DNA of 64,000 bases from Siphonodentalium dalli (GCA_032622095.1 CP136065.1:40613503-40677502), one strand, 5' to 3'. Counted from the first letter of the stretch, positions 13,191-25,909 are shown. Notes: generated by a model from the letters alone, not told the origin. A program made the numbers and translations.

Positions 13191-13365
13191 AACATTCCTA
13201 GCATATGTAGTGGCTATATTTCTTCGCGAAATTAACACGAAAGGAAAACATCCTCGAGAGCTCTACTATATATACTATAACTTTGGCAAGTCCCCCCCCA
13301 CTCCGAATTGAACCCTTCCAGGACTGTAGCTTCCTGAAAACCCTGTGCCAATGTATTCTCAAATT

Positions 13366-14560
13366 CAAATTAATTTATTCATCAGATAACTATACATAAA
13401 CAAAAATATAACAATAGATATTGAATAAACTCAGATATCTGATGGGGAGGGATAATGACTGTTCAGTCGTCTTCCTGTCCCACCCCTATGTCATTTCAGC
13501 TATGCATACATCACTGCTGAGTCACTGTGCTATAAACAAAAGATATATTAATTGGAATGGTAGGTTGTTTTTGTTTTCAATGAAAAGCGTTCGCTTGAGC
13601 GTAAACCAATTATTGCAGTCGTGAAAAAAGGTGTTACTGCATTGAACTGTCTGAGGATACTTCTCTACAATAGATTCTGAAAGACGCTTTTTGAAAGAAT
13701 TTCTTGATGAGATAGAACGTATATTTGACTTTAATAAATTCCATTTATGTGGAATGACATGGCAAAAGAGAACGAAATGCAGTTCGGGGTTTTTTTCTTC
13801 TAAGTCTCTGGAATGTCGCGTTTTCCCTTTCTTTATCCATACCAAATAAGGAAGAATAGATTGTGGTATTTTTTGTTTCCACAATCGAAAGCGAATAGAT
13901 TAACTCTTAAAGTATATAAGTCATGGATCTTCAGTATTTTACATTTTGCAAATAGGGGGTCTGTATGGCTCCTGTATCTTCTTAAATTTATAATGCGTCA
14001 GAATTGTCATTAATATGTTACAGGATTTAGCATTCCCCCAAATTTCTATGCCATATTATAAATGGCTTTGTATTAATGTCAAGTAGAGGGTTTTCAGGCA
14101 TGAATGGGGTGATGATTATTTATTCTCGAATTCATATGATAATGAATATATAGAGAATTACAAAGAGTTATTTACAGAAGATAATATAAATATTATGATA
14201 GGGTATATACATTTTTGAATATTTTGGGCTCGGTTTATAAAATACAGCGAATGAGAAATCTTTGATGCTATTGATGCATGATGACTTTTAAAAGTTAGAT
14301 TATCATCTATGTGGATTCCAAGAAATTTAAATGATTGTTTGGGTCAATCGTTACCCTCTACATTCACCTAACATCATTTGAAATTGTAAGTCCGTGAATT
14401 ATCTTATACATGCGAGCCTGTGTATAGTCACATCCGTATTCACAATTGTTTTTACTGAGTCAGAATTTTTTTACTCTACCATTTGTTTTTAATTTAGATA
14501 AATATGTTGTCGAACTTTACCAAGAAATGATAATACATCACGCTCATAGCATGATTGGCC
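13366..14560 (-). pseudogene. Non-LTR retrotransposon fragment (late RT palm/thumb to 3' end)
   Basis: Near 14335-14260 the - strand encodes FKFLGIHIDDNLTFKSHHAS, a typical RT 'FLGI.ID..LTFK.H' block. A 120-codon frame (13884-13522) contains PHKWNLLKSNIRSISSRNSF and KKRLSESI, the usual 'WN.L....R...S..SFK..L' C-terminus. The tail ATGAATAAATTAATTTG is at 13366-13385. Many stops; 5' truncated at the neighbouring TTAA element. Confidence 0.78.
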
Positions 14561-14572
14561 ATGTAGTAGTTT

Positions 14573-14942
14573 GTTTAACCTTTTCTACACCAAAGCTTCA
14601 TTGATGAATAGCTATCCCATATTAAATGTTCTGATAATAAGTTTAACCCTTTCTACACTAAAGCATCATTGATGAATAGCTATCCAGTATTAAATGTTCT
14701 GATAATAAGTTTAACCCTTTCTACACTAAAGCATCATTGATGAATAGCTATCCAGTATTAAATGTTCTGATAATAAGTTTAACCCTTTCTACACTAAAGC
14801 ATCATTGATGAATAGCTATCCCGTATTAAATGTTCTGATAATAAGTTTAACCCTTTCTACAATAAAGCATCATTGATGAATAGCTATCCCGTATTAAATG
14901 TTCTGATAATAAGTTTAACCCTTTCTACACTAAAGCATCATT
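14573..14942 (+). repeat. 68-bp tandem repeat (5.4 units) made from a transposon end
   Basis: Each unit reads TTTAACCCTTTCTACACTAA, then 'gcatcattgatgaatagc', then 'gttctgataataa'. Units are nearly identical; the first is the most diverged. The last stops at ATT (14940-14942) where a LINE fragment begins, and the same register resumes at 15688. Confidence 0.93.
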
Positions 14943-15898
14943 CCAGTCGTGGTAAGATATACAAAATTTTTAAGCATGACTTAACTTTTGAAAGGTATCT
15001 AACGTTGAACGTAGTAAACCGGATTACATTATGTAAATTTAGAACCAGTAATCACCATTTACCGATTGAAACAGGACGATGGCGAAAACCTGAACAAACT
15101 GACCGACTATGTCCACTCTGCAACTCCAGAAAGATTGGAGATGAATTTCATTATCTTCTCGAATGCGAGAAACTGTCATTCGATCGACGGCGATTACTAT
15201 CAAAATTCACGAACAGAAAACATAATACTATCACAATGAGTGAAATACTTAACCAGAACAATTCAACAGACATACGGAAATTGTGCGATTTTATTAAAAT
15301 AATCAATCGTGAACTTATAAATTCGGTTAAGCTTGATTAGATACAGAAAAAGATAGTAACTTACACTGCATTCATACGAAGCTAATAAGAAATAACGTGC
15401 ACAAACGACTAAACCAAAGTGGATACATACTCTTAATTATATTACCTCCCTGGTAATATAATTGAGGACGTCTACGCACTTTGGGTTGACCAATCATATG
15501 ACACCATAGTATATAGCGTCAACGGAAATCACCTATGGCAAACAGGTATATTATTTATATTGTAAATACTGTTTATATATTATAATGTATATATATATCA
15601 CTTGAATATTTGTTATGTAAGCCATGTACATAAATGTATTATATGTTATCTTAATACCTATGTAATATGGTCGAAAAGATTAAACAAATTGATGAATAGC
15701 TATCCTCTATTAAAAGTTCTGATAATAAGTTCAACAAACGATAGGTCGTTTATTGAACTTATTATCTGAATATTTCCCTCAATAAATAGGACTCCTTCTT
15801 CACTTTTATTTATCCGTCGTCTGCTTTGTATCACCTTACCATCGTTGCAAATCACTTTTAACTGGCTGGGAGAATCCATTTAGTATAGGAAGGGTTAA
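14575..15898. mobile_element. TTAA-flanked element with amplified left terminus and a LINE insertion
   Basis: TTAA 14575 and 15895; ends TTAACCTTTTCTACACCAAAG / TTTAGTATAGGAAGGGTTAA. The left terminal 68 bp is repeated five to six times (starts 14573, 14641, 14709, 14777, 14845, 14913). A LINE tail (14943-15687) interrupts the last unit. A palindrome AACAAACGAtaggTCGTTTATTG lies at about 15732-15755. Confidence 0.8.
14943..15687 (+). pseudogene. Non-LTR retrotransposon 3' end inserted in tandem repeat
   Basis: + strand frame to 15340 contains KFRTSNHHLPIETGRW and RLCPLCNSRKIGDEFHYLLE (C-x2-C...H zinc-knuckle of LINE RT C-termini), ending SVKLD*. The 3'UTR runs to about 15687. Flanking ATT is repeated on both sides (14940-14942, 15688-15690), and the interrupted 68-bp unit resumes in register. 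5'-truncated dead copy. Confidence 0.85.
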
Positions 15899-16142
15899 CC
15901 CTTTACCCAACAAACCGGCCAAAACCGGCCAAATAAAGCTTCAACAGCCTAAAATATCTTCGGTCTGTCTCAATAGAACCATACAAATATGGATATCATT
16001 GGAACCGGCTCATTGACCACATTGTGATGGTTACAGTTATGCCCTGTGCCAATGCATTCTCTTATATATGCGAGTCGACCTATGGTCGACTCGCATATAT
16101 AAGAGAATGCATTGGCACAGGGCCCTTCTGTTGGGTAAAGGG
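15895..16142 (+). mobile_element. Palindromic MITE of the same family, single-hairpin version
   Basis: Left TTAA 15895-15898; right end ...TTGGGTAAAGGG then TTGG. One palindrome only: arms 16041-16080 and 16084-16123 (40 bp, 3-nt loop). It is inserted at the terminal TTAA of another element whose last ~30 bp appear on both sides. Confidence 0.88.
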
Positions 16143-16385
16143 TTGGTTGGGAGAATTCATTTAGTATAGGAAGGGTTAAACGTGTTTCTCGTCCTTTAAC
16201 TTGAAGTGTAGATTCCGTGTAACATATATTTTTTAGCCAGATAGACCAGTCAACAGGAGCTTTTGTTACTAATAATTTCTTTCTCCAATAATTTATGTGG
16301 ACTGGGATAGAATATCAGGGTATTTTTTTAATTGGAAATATATCTGTTAGAACACTTTAAAGTTAACTATTTGAAATGACAGGTG

Positions 16386-18035
16386 TTGTAGTTGTAATGG
16401 TTTATTCTCAGACACATACATGTGTAATATGAGATATATAACATATATACAAGGTTATGTGCACATAATTACACAGTAATACAAATAACGCAAGTACATA
16501 AGTGCCAGTGTAAACCTGCAAGGAAATGTAAATCAACATCATAATATATAAGTAGTAATAAAACGGTGTTATTTAATTTCATTGATCTTAAACCCATTCG
16601 TGATGTAAATTGACAGTTTCTTCATTGTATTCTCGTTAGTGTCATTGAGAAGGTCATAAAACGCGTCGTGGGAGCCAGTTTTCCATATAATTTCAGGTAT
16701 GTATCGGGTTCTTAGCTCATGCAGTTTAGTTCAGTTCATTATAAAATGAAATTCGTCTCCGTGTTCATGTTTATACAAGCAAGGCGACGAATTTCATTTT
16801 ATAATGAACTGAACTAGAACTAAAAAACTAATAAGGCATAATCCACTATCGGGGTAGGTGCTTTTCTTTTCTTCTTTTTCCATTTGCTCACATCAATGGC
16901 CAATCTGTGGTTAGCAGTTCTTAATTTGTGTATACTAATATATATATATTAAAGGGCAATTTATAATATGCTGATAGGGAGGTAAATATTTCAATTTAAT
17001 ATACAGCTCACCACGCGTAGATTTCTCAACATCGTTTTTCCAGTTCAAATGGAACTGTTTAATTAGCGTCTGATATAGGCTAGTTGTCATCGATTTAGGT
17101 ATTTGTGTTTCCCAGGTTCGACTGAATCCAGTCACCGATAAAATTGATTTGTATCGCTCTATAATTGGTGGTGTTTCTCCACGTTCGTCCATTGCTATAT
17201 AATAGTAAAGAGTACATTTCCGAGGGGTGTCTGTCTCTATTGTCACTTGCAACCATTTTGGACCAGAAAAAGATTATTCGCTTTTTAGTTTGAAGTTCCA
17301 TGGGTCATTGCCCCAATCCACCATAAACCATGTAGTTTGGCTTACTAGATTTCATTCCTGTTAGTAATTTACAAAATTTCAGATGGAAAACTTCTATGTC
17401 TTTCGTATTTTCAAATCCCCATACTTCACAACCGTATAACAAAATAAGTTGAATTAAGATAATCAAATAACTTGTGTGACATATCGACAGGTAAGTGTAA
17501 AGTTTTGACCTTCGACAGTATAGGCCGTACCCGGGACTAATATAACATATGCTCAATTTAAATCATGACTATCCGAGCAATGTAGGAACATAGAACACGG
17601 ACCACTAATCTGTTGTTTGATTGTTGGGTATATTTCACAATCAAAAAATTCAAAATATATTAGACCCAGGCCGTACATAGCTTTGGTTGCCTTTGTGCGT
17701 GTGTTTTTAATCGCTCGACAAAATCTACCATTAAAGAAGAAGTCAATGCCCAGATACCGAAACTCTTTCACGATTGCCAATTCATCATTACCCATAGTAA
17801 ACGTATAGTTAGTGTTGAGATGCTTCCCGGCGAAAAGTATCACCTTAGTTTTCTCTGTGTTAACTTGTAGACCCCATGCACTTGAATAATCATTGAAAGC
17901 ATTAAGCGCGCATTGCATATTTTCGGGGTTGTCGGCATATATAACCGTGTCATCTGCATAGAGTATGCACAAGACTTTAAGAAAATCGAGGTGTTCCTCG
18001 TGTGTTTGTTTGGTAACAACAATCAAATGCAACGT
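16386..18035 (-). pseudogene. Non-LTR retrotransposon, 5'-truncated, RT palm to 3' end
   Basis: - strand frame from 18032 encodes LCILYADDTVIYADNPE with the RT catalytic YADD box. KFRYLGIDFFFNGRFCRAI follows, then (frameshifted) LILLYGCEVWGFENTKDIEV and KWKKKK/LRTANHRLA blocks down to 16,880. The tail GAATAAACCATTAC is at about 16,390. Several frameshifts split it into frames at 18032-17553, 17556-17305, 17301-17095 and 17252-16935. A 30-bp inverted duplication sits inside it at 16728-16815. Confidence 0.88.
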
Positions 18036-18110
18036 GCCTTCAAACGAGTTTTATAGAAATGTTACTGTTCTTATTTGAAATTGTACCACGCAGGGCTAGA
18101 TTGAGCATCT

Positions 18111-18877
18111 TTAACCCTTTCTGTTCTAAATGGATTCTCTCAGTTAAAGATACGGGCGGCGTTGGCGGTGGGTATGCTGTTGAAAATATCCAACTCCGTC
18201 AAAAACCGCCATAAACAGAAAGAAAATAGTAAAATATAGACAGAATTTGTCCTTATACCAATTAGAAATATGGCATAAACAGTATGTTATTGTCAAATGT
18301 TTTCCTTTGTTATGTAAACAAAAGCAAAAAAACGTTACAGAAACTGGCTTTAGTTTAGATCCGGATATGGTAAACATAAAGAGCGTTATTTGTTACTGTT
18401 TTCCTGATATGGTAATCATAAAAATCGTTTATATCAGCCGTGTGTGATTAACCAATATAATTGCGCTGTGTTATGTAAACAGAAGCAAAACCTCTGTAAC
18501 ACGAGCAGGTTCTTGTTTACGTACACCATCGTACGTCTTGTCAACAATATACTATTTACGCGCTGATTATGTTTGGCATATGAACAAAACTATATATTTT
18601 TAAATATTCCTTCCGCTGATGGCCATTTGAACACATATGAATATTTCTGCAACGAACACCACCCGTGCCTTTAAAAGGTGTACATCGGAATGGCCTATTA
18701 TTCATTTGGAGGCCGACAATGTGATAAAAGCAGCCGGCAGACAAAAATAAAAGTGAAGAAGGACCCCCTGTTTATTGAGGGAAATGTTTAGATAAAAGTC
18801 CAACAAACGACCTGTTATCTTAACATTTCCTGCGTAATAAGTACTACTCATTGATGCTTTAGTATAGAATGTGGTTA
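18111..18877. mobile_element. TTAA-flanked DNA element, ~0.77 kb
   Basis: TTAA 18111-18114 and 18874-18877, ends CCCTTTCTGTTCTAAATGG / TTTAGTATAGAATGTGG, same family as 14575-15898. The interior 18147-18700 (starting AAAGATACGGGCGGCGTTGG) recurs at 35010-35545. No coding capacity seen. Confidence 0.75.
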
Positions 18878-19277
18878 AGCTCGAAAAGACAACATTAACC
18901 TGGTTTATCCACACGTATGTGTAACTATAGTAACGTGTGGTGCTATTGCCAACGGAAGTCACGCGACTCTCGTGCCCATTCCGCCTACGTATCTATACAC
19001 GTGTCCTGTCAAACAGTTTAGAAGTTGCCCAATTACGTGTATAGCACACGAAATTTGTGGCAAAGAGGAATAATCCAATTTAAATTTTCTAATAACGCAA
19101 CGAATGACCAAATCAGACAGGGCAGTATATGGCAATAGGATTTGACTTGGCGGATTAGGCGTATTTTTATTGACGCCTATTAATCGTATGTACATGTGGT
19201 CCCAACTTGTCTTCGTCACCGACTATTGTTTATGTTTCCCTGCACGCTATATTGTAGTGTGGTCGTCGGGAGGTTTT

Positions 19278-22200
19278 AACCTAGAAAAAATTGTTATAAA
19301 GCTGGTTTGGTATCATATTGTGTGGAAAAGTATCGGGAATAACATATCCAAAATCCGCTCAAATCCGCCTTGGGGAAAATTCAGGATTCAAGATGGCGTC
19401 CAAGATGTCGGCCAAAACTGAAAAATATTCGCAAAACAGCATTAGTCCTTTGTCAGGCAGATATAATGAGATTGCTTTCGATGAAATGTCATCACGTTTG
19501 ACAGAAGATTCCAAATGAGTCACATTGACCAAATATCGGTCACAGGGAGCCAGAAAGGTGGCCACAAAGATGACCACCAAAATGACAAATATGTATTATT
19601 TTTTTTTTTTTATAGAAATCGACCAGTGATGACCAGAATATGGAAATGAGTCATACTTTCGGCACTTGTGTATCAGATATATCAATATACTCAAACCTCA
19701 TCATCGTCATCTCCTACCAGTATTTCTTCTGAATTAATGCAGCCCTCTCTACAAGCGATAACACATTTGAGACCATGTTTGCGACATGTGCACACATATC
19801 ACATGTTTTGTTTGTGTCATCTTACACTTGCACTGTACCGACTTGAGCAATACGTTTTGTGTTTCATTCTGGTCAGTCATAACTGGGGCAAGTTCCGTGA
19901 CACGAAGTCCCCAACCCCATCTCTCATGATTAAATACGTCGTTATTCAGTGTTCTCCGATTCATGACCGGCAGATGAACCCTGAGACTGTGATAGTATGC
20001 CGGGCTCTAATGCAGTCTTGCTAGAAGATACTATGTCCATAAACTTCGCATGGCGAAGCGTATTTAGTTAGTCTTCTTTCTTACCACCACACAGAAGGTA
20101 AATCCGCATGTAGGCCTCGCCGATGGTTTCTGATTTTGCACTAGACTCCTGCATGAGTAATATTTTGCGAACTTTAGCAGACTTGTTTATCTTTCTGAGC
20201 ATACTCGTGTTCCCATGTCCGAATAATGGAGAGGTCGTATCACAACATCCCCATACATGTGCAAACATGACATGGGAAGTTGTGAACTGTCCAGCCTTGC
20301 ACACGCCGAATCGCTATATGGCAGCAGCACCTTTGCCAGATTTCCGATTGTCGGCCATGTTCAGATCTGTATCGTCCGCGATAATCATGATATTTCTTCC
20401 ATGCAAGTCAAACTCTAGGGCACGAGAAACTATCAGAGTAGCAACGTCACCACTGCAGTGAACTGCGTGCCCATTATCCGATAAGAGGCGCCCTCAATTT
20501 GATGAACTGACTTTTGTTTCTCTCATTTGGGAGGAAAATTTTCTGGTTATTGTGTGTTGTTCAGTGACCCGAACGTCGGCATGTTTTGCATATCGTGGCT
20601 GTGCTCGTGATCTTTAATAGACGAGCTATGACCGAGCCATCGAACACGATGCAACTCGAGCCATACTTGGTTCGGACTTACTTCAGACAATGCATGGCTA
20701 CTTCCTTGTATGTTGAGTTTTTGATCCACTTCACTCTATGTAGAAGAGCTTCGCTACCAAGAATGGTCTCAATTCCCTTCTGTGAATATTCGCCTTCTAG
20801 AACGAAATCAGTTAGAGCCTTTGCCAATTCGTGTTTTCGCCAACATTAACGTGGACATCAGCCTGTTTTACTTGTGATGCTGCTGCGTCATCGATTCATT
20901 GTCCACAGAGTACTTCTCGACTGGTACAACTTCAGCTATCAACTTATTGAAAAGCGCATAATCAACTAGGTAGAGATCAAGCAAGACCCTCGACACTGCC
21001 TTTCAATATATCATAGGTCGCTGTACCAACCCCTTCATAGTCGAGGCGATACTCCCCATGAAGCTCACTACAGTATTAAATCCTCCGAGCCAACACACTA
21101 TGTTCATCGACTTAGAGGTTATTGTGTTTACCGCCTTGAACCACAACATCTGGTCGAAAGGGATACATGGGGTTTGGATGTTCAATCTACGTACATGTTC
21201 CTCGGCATACATGAGTGTAGAGTAAATGATGGGACGGAACAGAATATCTGATTTCTCAGTGGTCAGTGTCGTCCAGCGAGCAAGCACTTTCATGAAACCT
21301 GACCAGTTCGAGCTAGTTGTTTCACTCTTACTGAACAAACATGCTGAGGGCCACATGCGATCCGTGCTGTGATCAGATGGGAGGGTGTAGGGAGTGGCCA
21401 AACGAAGAAGAATTTTCAGTTTGATATTGGAAATCCTTTGCCAATAGCATCAACATATTTAAGGATGTACACTCCTTTGTCAATCACGAGCTCGTCAACC
21501 TTCAATCGCTTTTGTCTCATGAACACATATCATGGTCAGTGGCGGTGGATCCATGGTGTAGAAATTACAATCATTCCCATTCCATGGAAGGTCCCCCTGC
21601 CATCCAAAGTTGCTATGTTGTGGTCGACATTATCGGCCACCCACTGAGTCCAGGCTCTGGATGAACAGTCATCATTATTTGACTGGGCGTTTCGGTTTAA
21701 CTGACGGATTGCTTTTATCACTCAACTTCTTCGTTGGCAACAGAGAATCCCAACCGAGATTACTCGTTCACTAGTAATTTGGAACAAACACAGGGTTTCA
21801 TTTACTGTCCGAACAGTGATGGTGACACGCGCCCTGCACAATGGAATGGTCGATGCTATTCTGCTTGACATCGGACGGAATTAAAATCTTGAGTAAGCTT
21901 TATTCTCCAAGTAATGGACCACATGTGGACCAAACAAATGCCCGTGTTTCGGCACTACAGAGACTGCGAAACGACTGCATTTAACGAAACAAAACAGTTT
22001 AAATATGGATTTTATTAAAGACTAGATATAAAGTACATACACTTAGTTGTTAATACATAGATATCATATAATCATACTATATCTTGAATAAGAAGGAACA
22101 TATAATTACGAACACAGCAGAAGAGACATTCAGGTTCGATCACTCGAATTTGGTAAATGATTACGTTAATTGCCGATTTTAGTTGAAATCAACATGCGTG

Positions 22201-23160
22201 TGGGCTACATTTTAAGAATATAATTATGAAATGAACATGTTGAAATTGACAAGCTTCAAATTCGCCATCAATCGAAGTGGTCCCTAGCGTTACTATCAAT
22301 AATGTCTAATTGCAGTAAAATTATCCAATTATACATTCGACAGCACACATTTAGCTACGTATTTTAAATTATTTGATATGGATCGTATATATTCTGCAAT
22401 AATAATCCATGAAAATCGACAAAAATCCACGAAATAACGATTAGGGTCTGTTCGTTTACATAACTGTATTGGACAGAGTGTAATCTGGTCTGTTAATTTT
22501 ACGGAACTATGGCATGTAATACATTATCAATAATCTGGATTCTCCCACGAAATAACGACTCTGCATATATGTTGTCACCGTTAGGTTTCAACAGGAAACG
22601 TGTGACCGACTCATAAAAAACAACTTTTACTACTTTCACAATTAGGGATATAAAATCGAATTGATAAATGATAAACAACTGTGAACAAATGTGAACTATT
22701 GCTTACACAACTGCAGTGACATGCGTTATGGCGTTCTATGATAACGCATGCACTTTATTACTTGAGCGCACACATGGCTAATGTGTATAATGTCGTTGTC
22801 CTCTAACGCTCTGTATTGTGGAACGCACGCATGCATTGGAGTTCTACTACAACGCTCTTTATTAGTGGAAGGCACGGATGGCCTATACTTTAGTGGGTCG
22901 TACTATCGTATACTCTAATGACAATTATACACGCAAACTTGCCACGGATGCTTGGTTTGCGAACTCACACAATTAAACTGTCTGCATGTATCTGCAATCG
23001 GAAATGGTGTGTCAAAATGACGAAACACCCTGCATGTATTCAAATGTCTGTAAACAAATTTCCCCAAAGCGGATTTTAGCGGATTTTGGATATATTGTTG
23101 TCGAAATATTCCCGGTCAAAATGACACAAAAACTGGCTTTATAACAATTTTTTCTAGGTT
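19278..23160. mobile_element. 3.9-kb element with ~100-bp imperfect terminal inverted repeats
   Basis: 19278-19380 (AACCTAGAAAAAATTGTTAT...CAAAATCCGCTCAAATCCGC...TTGGGGAAAA) is matched in reverse complement by 23055-23160 (TTTCCCCAAAGCGG...CAATTTTTTCTAGGTT). Outer sequence shows no further match. It encloses a decayed multi-block coding region on the - strand. 22720-22930 inside it holds degenerate ~55-bp tandem units with AACGCTCTNTATT. Confidence 0.72.
19700..21722 (-). pseudogene. Decayed gene of the invertebrate 'VADNVDHN / GCDTTS / DWGW' protein family
   Basis: Read on the - strand, N to C: QWVADNVDHNIATLDGRGTF (21,640 area), PCIPFDQMLWFKAVNTITS and CWLGGFNTVVSFMGSIAS (21,180-21,030), RNIMIIADDTDLNMAD (20,400-20,350), VWGCCDTTSPLFGHGN (20,260-20,210), LNTLRHAKFMDIV (20,060), and HERWGWGLRVTELAPVMTDQ (19,930-19,870). 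From memory, these blocks, in this order, recur in large uncharacterised proteins of corals, molluscs and other invertebrates. The DDTDL and GCDTTS blocks are reminiscent of PIN/FEN-type nuclease acidic motifs (inference). Frames are interrupted many times, so it is non-functional. Its position between long inverted repeats suggests mobility. Confidence 0.7.
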
Positions 23161-24160
23161 CACTCTTCAAAATCACTACAACGACTATACTATTGCTCGA
23201 TATCTACACACGTGTATAGGTTTACCCCATAACATCACGAGAAGTTTTCCGCGACGTGCATCTCCGTATATAGCAATATCAATGAAACACACGTTACGCG
23301 TTCGTGTGGCTAAACGTGTCTATATTGCGACCGTCTGATAAATCCAAAGACCTCACAATTATATACGGTTGTCATCAAGGACAAATTAAATTATTTACAC
23401 CAACGATTTCTGGACAAAAGAGTCGTGAAGAGTCGCGATATGCACCATTAGCCTCCCACCATGCTTGCATAATTGACAACCACTTACACAGGTTTATATT
23501 GTAGCACAATGCTGCAAGTCAGTGCATGTGTACCAGTGGAATACAGAGGGGTATACCCTAGAATCAAGTCTGTTTCAAGCCGTTGCACGTTTCAAACAAT
23601 AGCCAACGTGTCTGTAAGTAAAAGTTTTTGACCCGGACGAAAGTCATAGCATTTAGAAAAATCGGACCCGACCTCTCCTCGGTGTGGAGCAATACAGAGC
23701 ATTATTGTTAATGTATTCCCAATATGGAATAAATAAAGAGCGTTAGTCTTAATATTGTGCCAAAAGAATTTAAACTGCTGAAAATTTGCTGTCATGCAGC
23801 GATAGTTTGTTGGGGGCTGGTCACCTTTAAATGTCCAACTGCACCCACTTGGATTAGACAAAGTTGACGAGATTCCATTTTATTCCACACCCATTGACGT
23901 GAGTCACATGTATTCAACGGAACCCCAGCCATTGAATACATATTAGTGTATACCTATAGTGGAATACAAGCCGGAACTATTCTTGTTGACGTTGTCGCCA
24001 AGAAAGATGGCGTACATTACGTCGATCATCCGCTTCCGGTGGTCCCCCCATAATTACTGGTTATTTGTCAGACTTAAATCACAATAAAGGTGGCTGTAGT
24101 AACAATGAAGGTGACATTCACGGATTGAACTTATCTGACTGAACGGTGTAGAATAAATAC

Positions 24161-24307
24161 AGAACACAACTTGCATCATAATCTCGAATCTTTTATCGAA
24201 CTCGTTGCGGACGGCGCAAAGTTATATTTCGCGAGAGCGTATATATCCTTGCGCCATCCGCAACTCATTCGATAAAAGAGTCTCGATTAAGATGCACGTT
24301 GTGTTCT
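24161..24307. repeat. Imperfect inverted repeat, ~57-bp arms
   Basis: AGAACACAACTTGCATCATA...GACGGCGCAA (24161-24220) pairs with TTGCGCCATCCGCAACTC...GTTGTGTTCT (24249-24307). Confidence 0.9.
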
Positions 24308-24309
24308 GT

Positions 24310-24605
24310 CTATTTACCCCCTCCATTGGATCGGAATTTTCCAACTGGTAATACCTTAACCTTTACAGCTGTTGAAATATCCATCCAAACGCCCCATTAT
24401 AAGGCTTGAAAATTGCTCACTGATAGTCACTCAGAGCAAAAGTAGGACCAACAAATCCCCATTAATTAATTACTGCTTGGAAATTCAAACTATGAGTATA
24501 ATTTCAACCTATGTTCGGTGTGAAATTTCCAACTATTGCAGACTATTGTGCCTGATATGAGGTTTTCATCTGCTGAATTGTTGACACTTCCCCTCCCACG
24601 TCCCT
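24310..24605 (+). repeat. Repeat family D, partial copy
   Basis: 'CCCCCTCCATTGGATCGGAA', 'ttttccaactggtaatacc', 'gtgtgaaatttccaac' and terminal 'ctcccacgtccctgatt' match family D at 5600-6072. Confidence 0.6.
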
Positions 24606-25747
24606 GATTACGAGTCGCTTGAAACGAGAAAGTCCCACTGTGTTATCCTCAAATTACTGGCACCTCATGACTTATAATTACTCGAACAATTGCATCCAGT
24701 GTGTACATATACCGATCTTACGCTTGCACAAGCGACGTCGTATGTATTTAGTGTATGTTTGCCCGACTTGCTCGCAGGTATTTACAATGGAATGAAAACT
24801 TCCGTGTCTATAAAACGTATCTAAAACATTTACAATGCATGCTTGTGGTTGGTGCATGGCTGCTGGTTTTTCATTGGTTGTGCTTGGATGTCACCAGCTT
24901 GGCACTGTGCCTGTATGTGTGCAGGGAATATCGTAGTCGATTTGTATGGAACTGCATGCATGTATTTGCTAGGTGTATATACCTTAGTTCATTCAACCAG
25001 AATATTTATGGTATGACGTTTCCATCTGTTGAATTGTTGATACATGTACTACCCCACCAACCCTGATTACCAGTCGCTAGAAACGATAAAGTCCGACTGT
25101 GTGGCCCTAAATTAAATATGTGTTTATTTTTTTCCGACGGTAATAATACAAATTATTCATGTGTCAGTTGTCTGTGTACTGCAGCATACACTTGTTAATA
25201 TTTATCTCTTTCATTTTGAACTTGTGGGTCGGCATAACTCATAAGATAAGTATGTTCTTTGTTAAATTATATCATACTTCGGATGTTGAAGAAGACGAAA
25301 GCATTGCATGACATTGCACTTGTTATAGCATATCGTCAAATACGTTATATTATTATCCATCCCTTAACTAACACCATTTCCGATTGGGCAAAAGCCGCCA
25401 CGTGATAGTCCTGGAAAAAGTCATATTGGACTCCCGCAAGTCATATTGGACTCCCGACTGTACAATATGACTTTTCATATTGGACTCCGTGACGTCACGA
25501 ATTAATTGCGAAATGAATCGGTGAAATTGTGATGCGCGCGCAACATTGATGGATTTTAGCAGACGTTTCACTTCCGCATTGAGTTTTTTCTCACTTCCGT
25601 GTTTACTTTTCCAAATCATGCTTTCTGATGATCAATATACGGTACAGGCTTTTATAGAGAATTAAGTGCCGACAGATACCAAAAATAACCACAAAAGTTT
25701 TATTTCCAAAATTTGGACAAACATACAGATTGATAATAAAAATGTCA

Positions 25748-25909
25748 TTATACAATGTTGTGTACAGTATGAGTTTTTCTTGTACTCGTCCAGGTTGTGG
25801 TGAAAAAGTCATATTGGACTCGACACTGGCGTGTCTCGTCCAATATGACTTTTCACCACAACCTGGACTCGTACAAGAAAAACACATACTGTACACAACA
25901 TTGTATAAT
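25748..25909. repeat. Inverted repeat with ~79-bp arms and tiny loop
   Basis: Left arm 25748-25826, right 25831-25909; near-perfect pairing including GTGTACAGTATG/CATACTGTACAC and AAGTCATATTGGACTCG/CGTCCAATATGACTT. A degenerate relative with three GTCATATTGGACTCC words is at 25415-25490. Confidence 0.92.

Noticed and set aside
22125-22150. GGTTCGATC as a tRNA B-box
   Set aside because: No matching A-box, acceptor stem or anticodon arm at the proper distance.
24755-25066. 103-codon frame
   Set aside because: Cys/Leu/Tyr-rich without domain or splice context; judged a chance frame.
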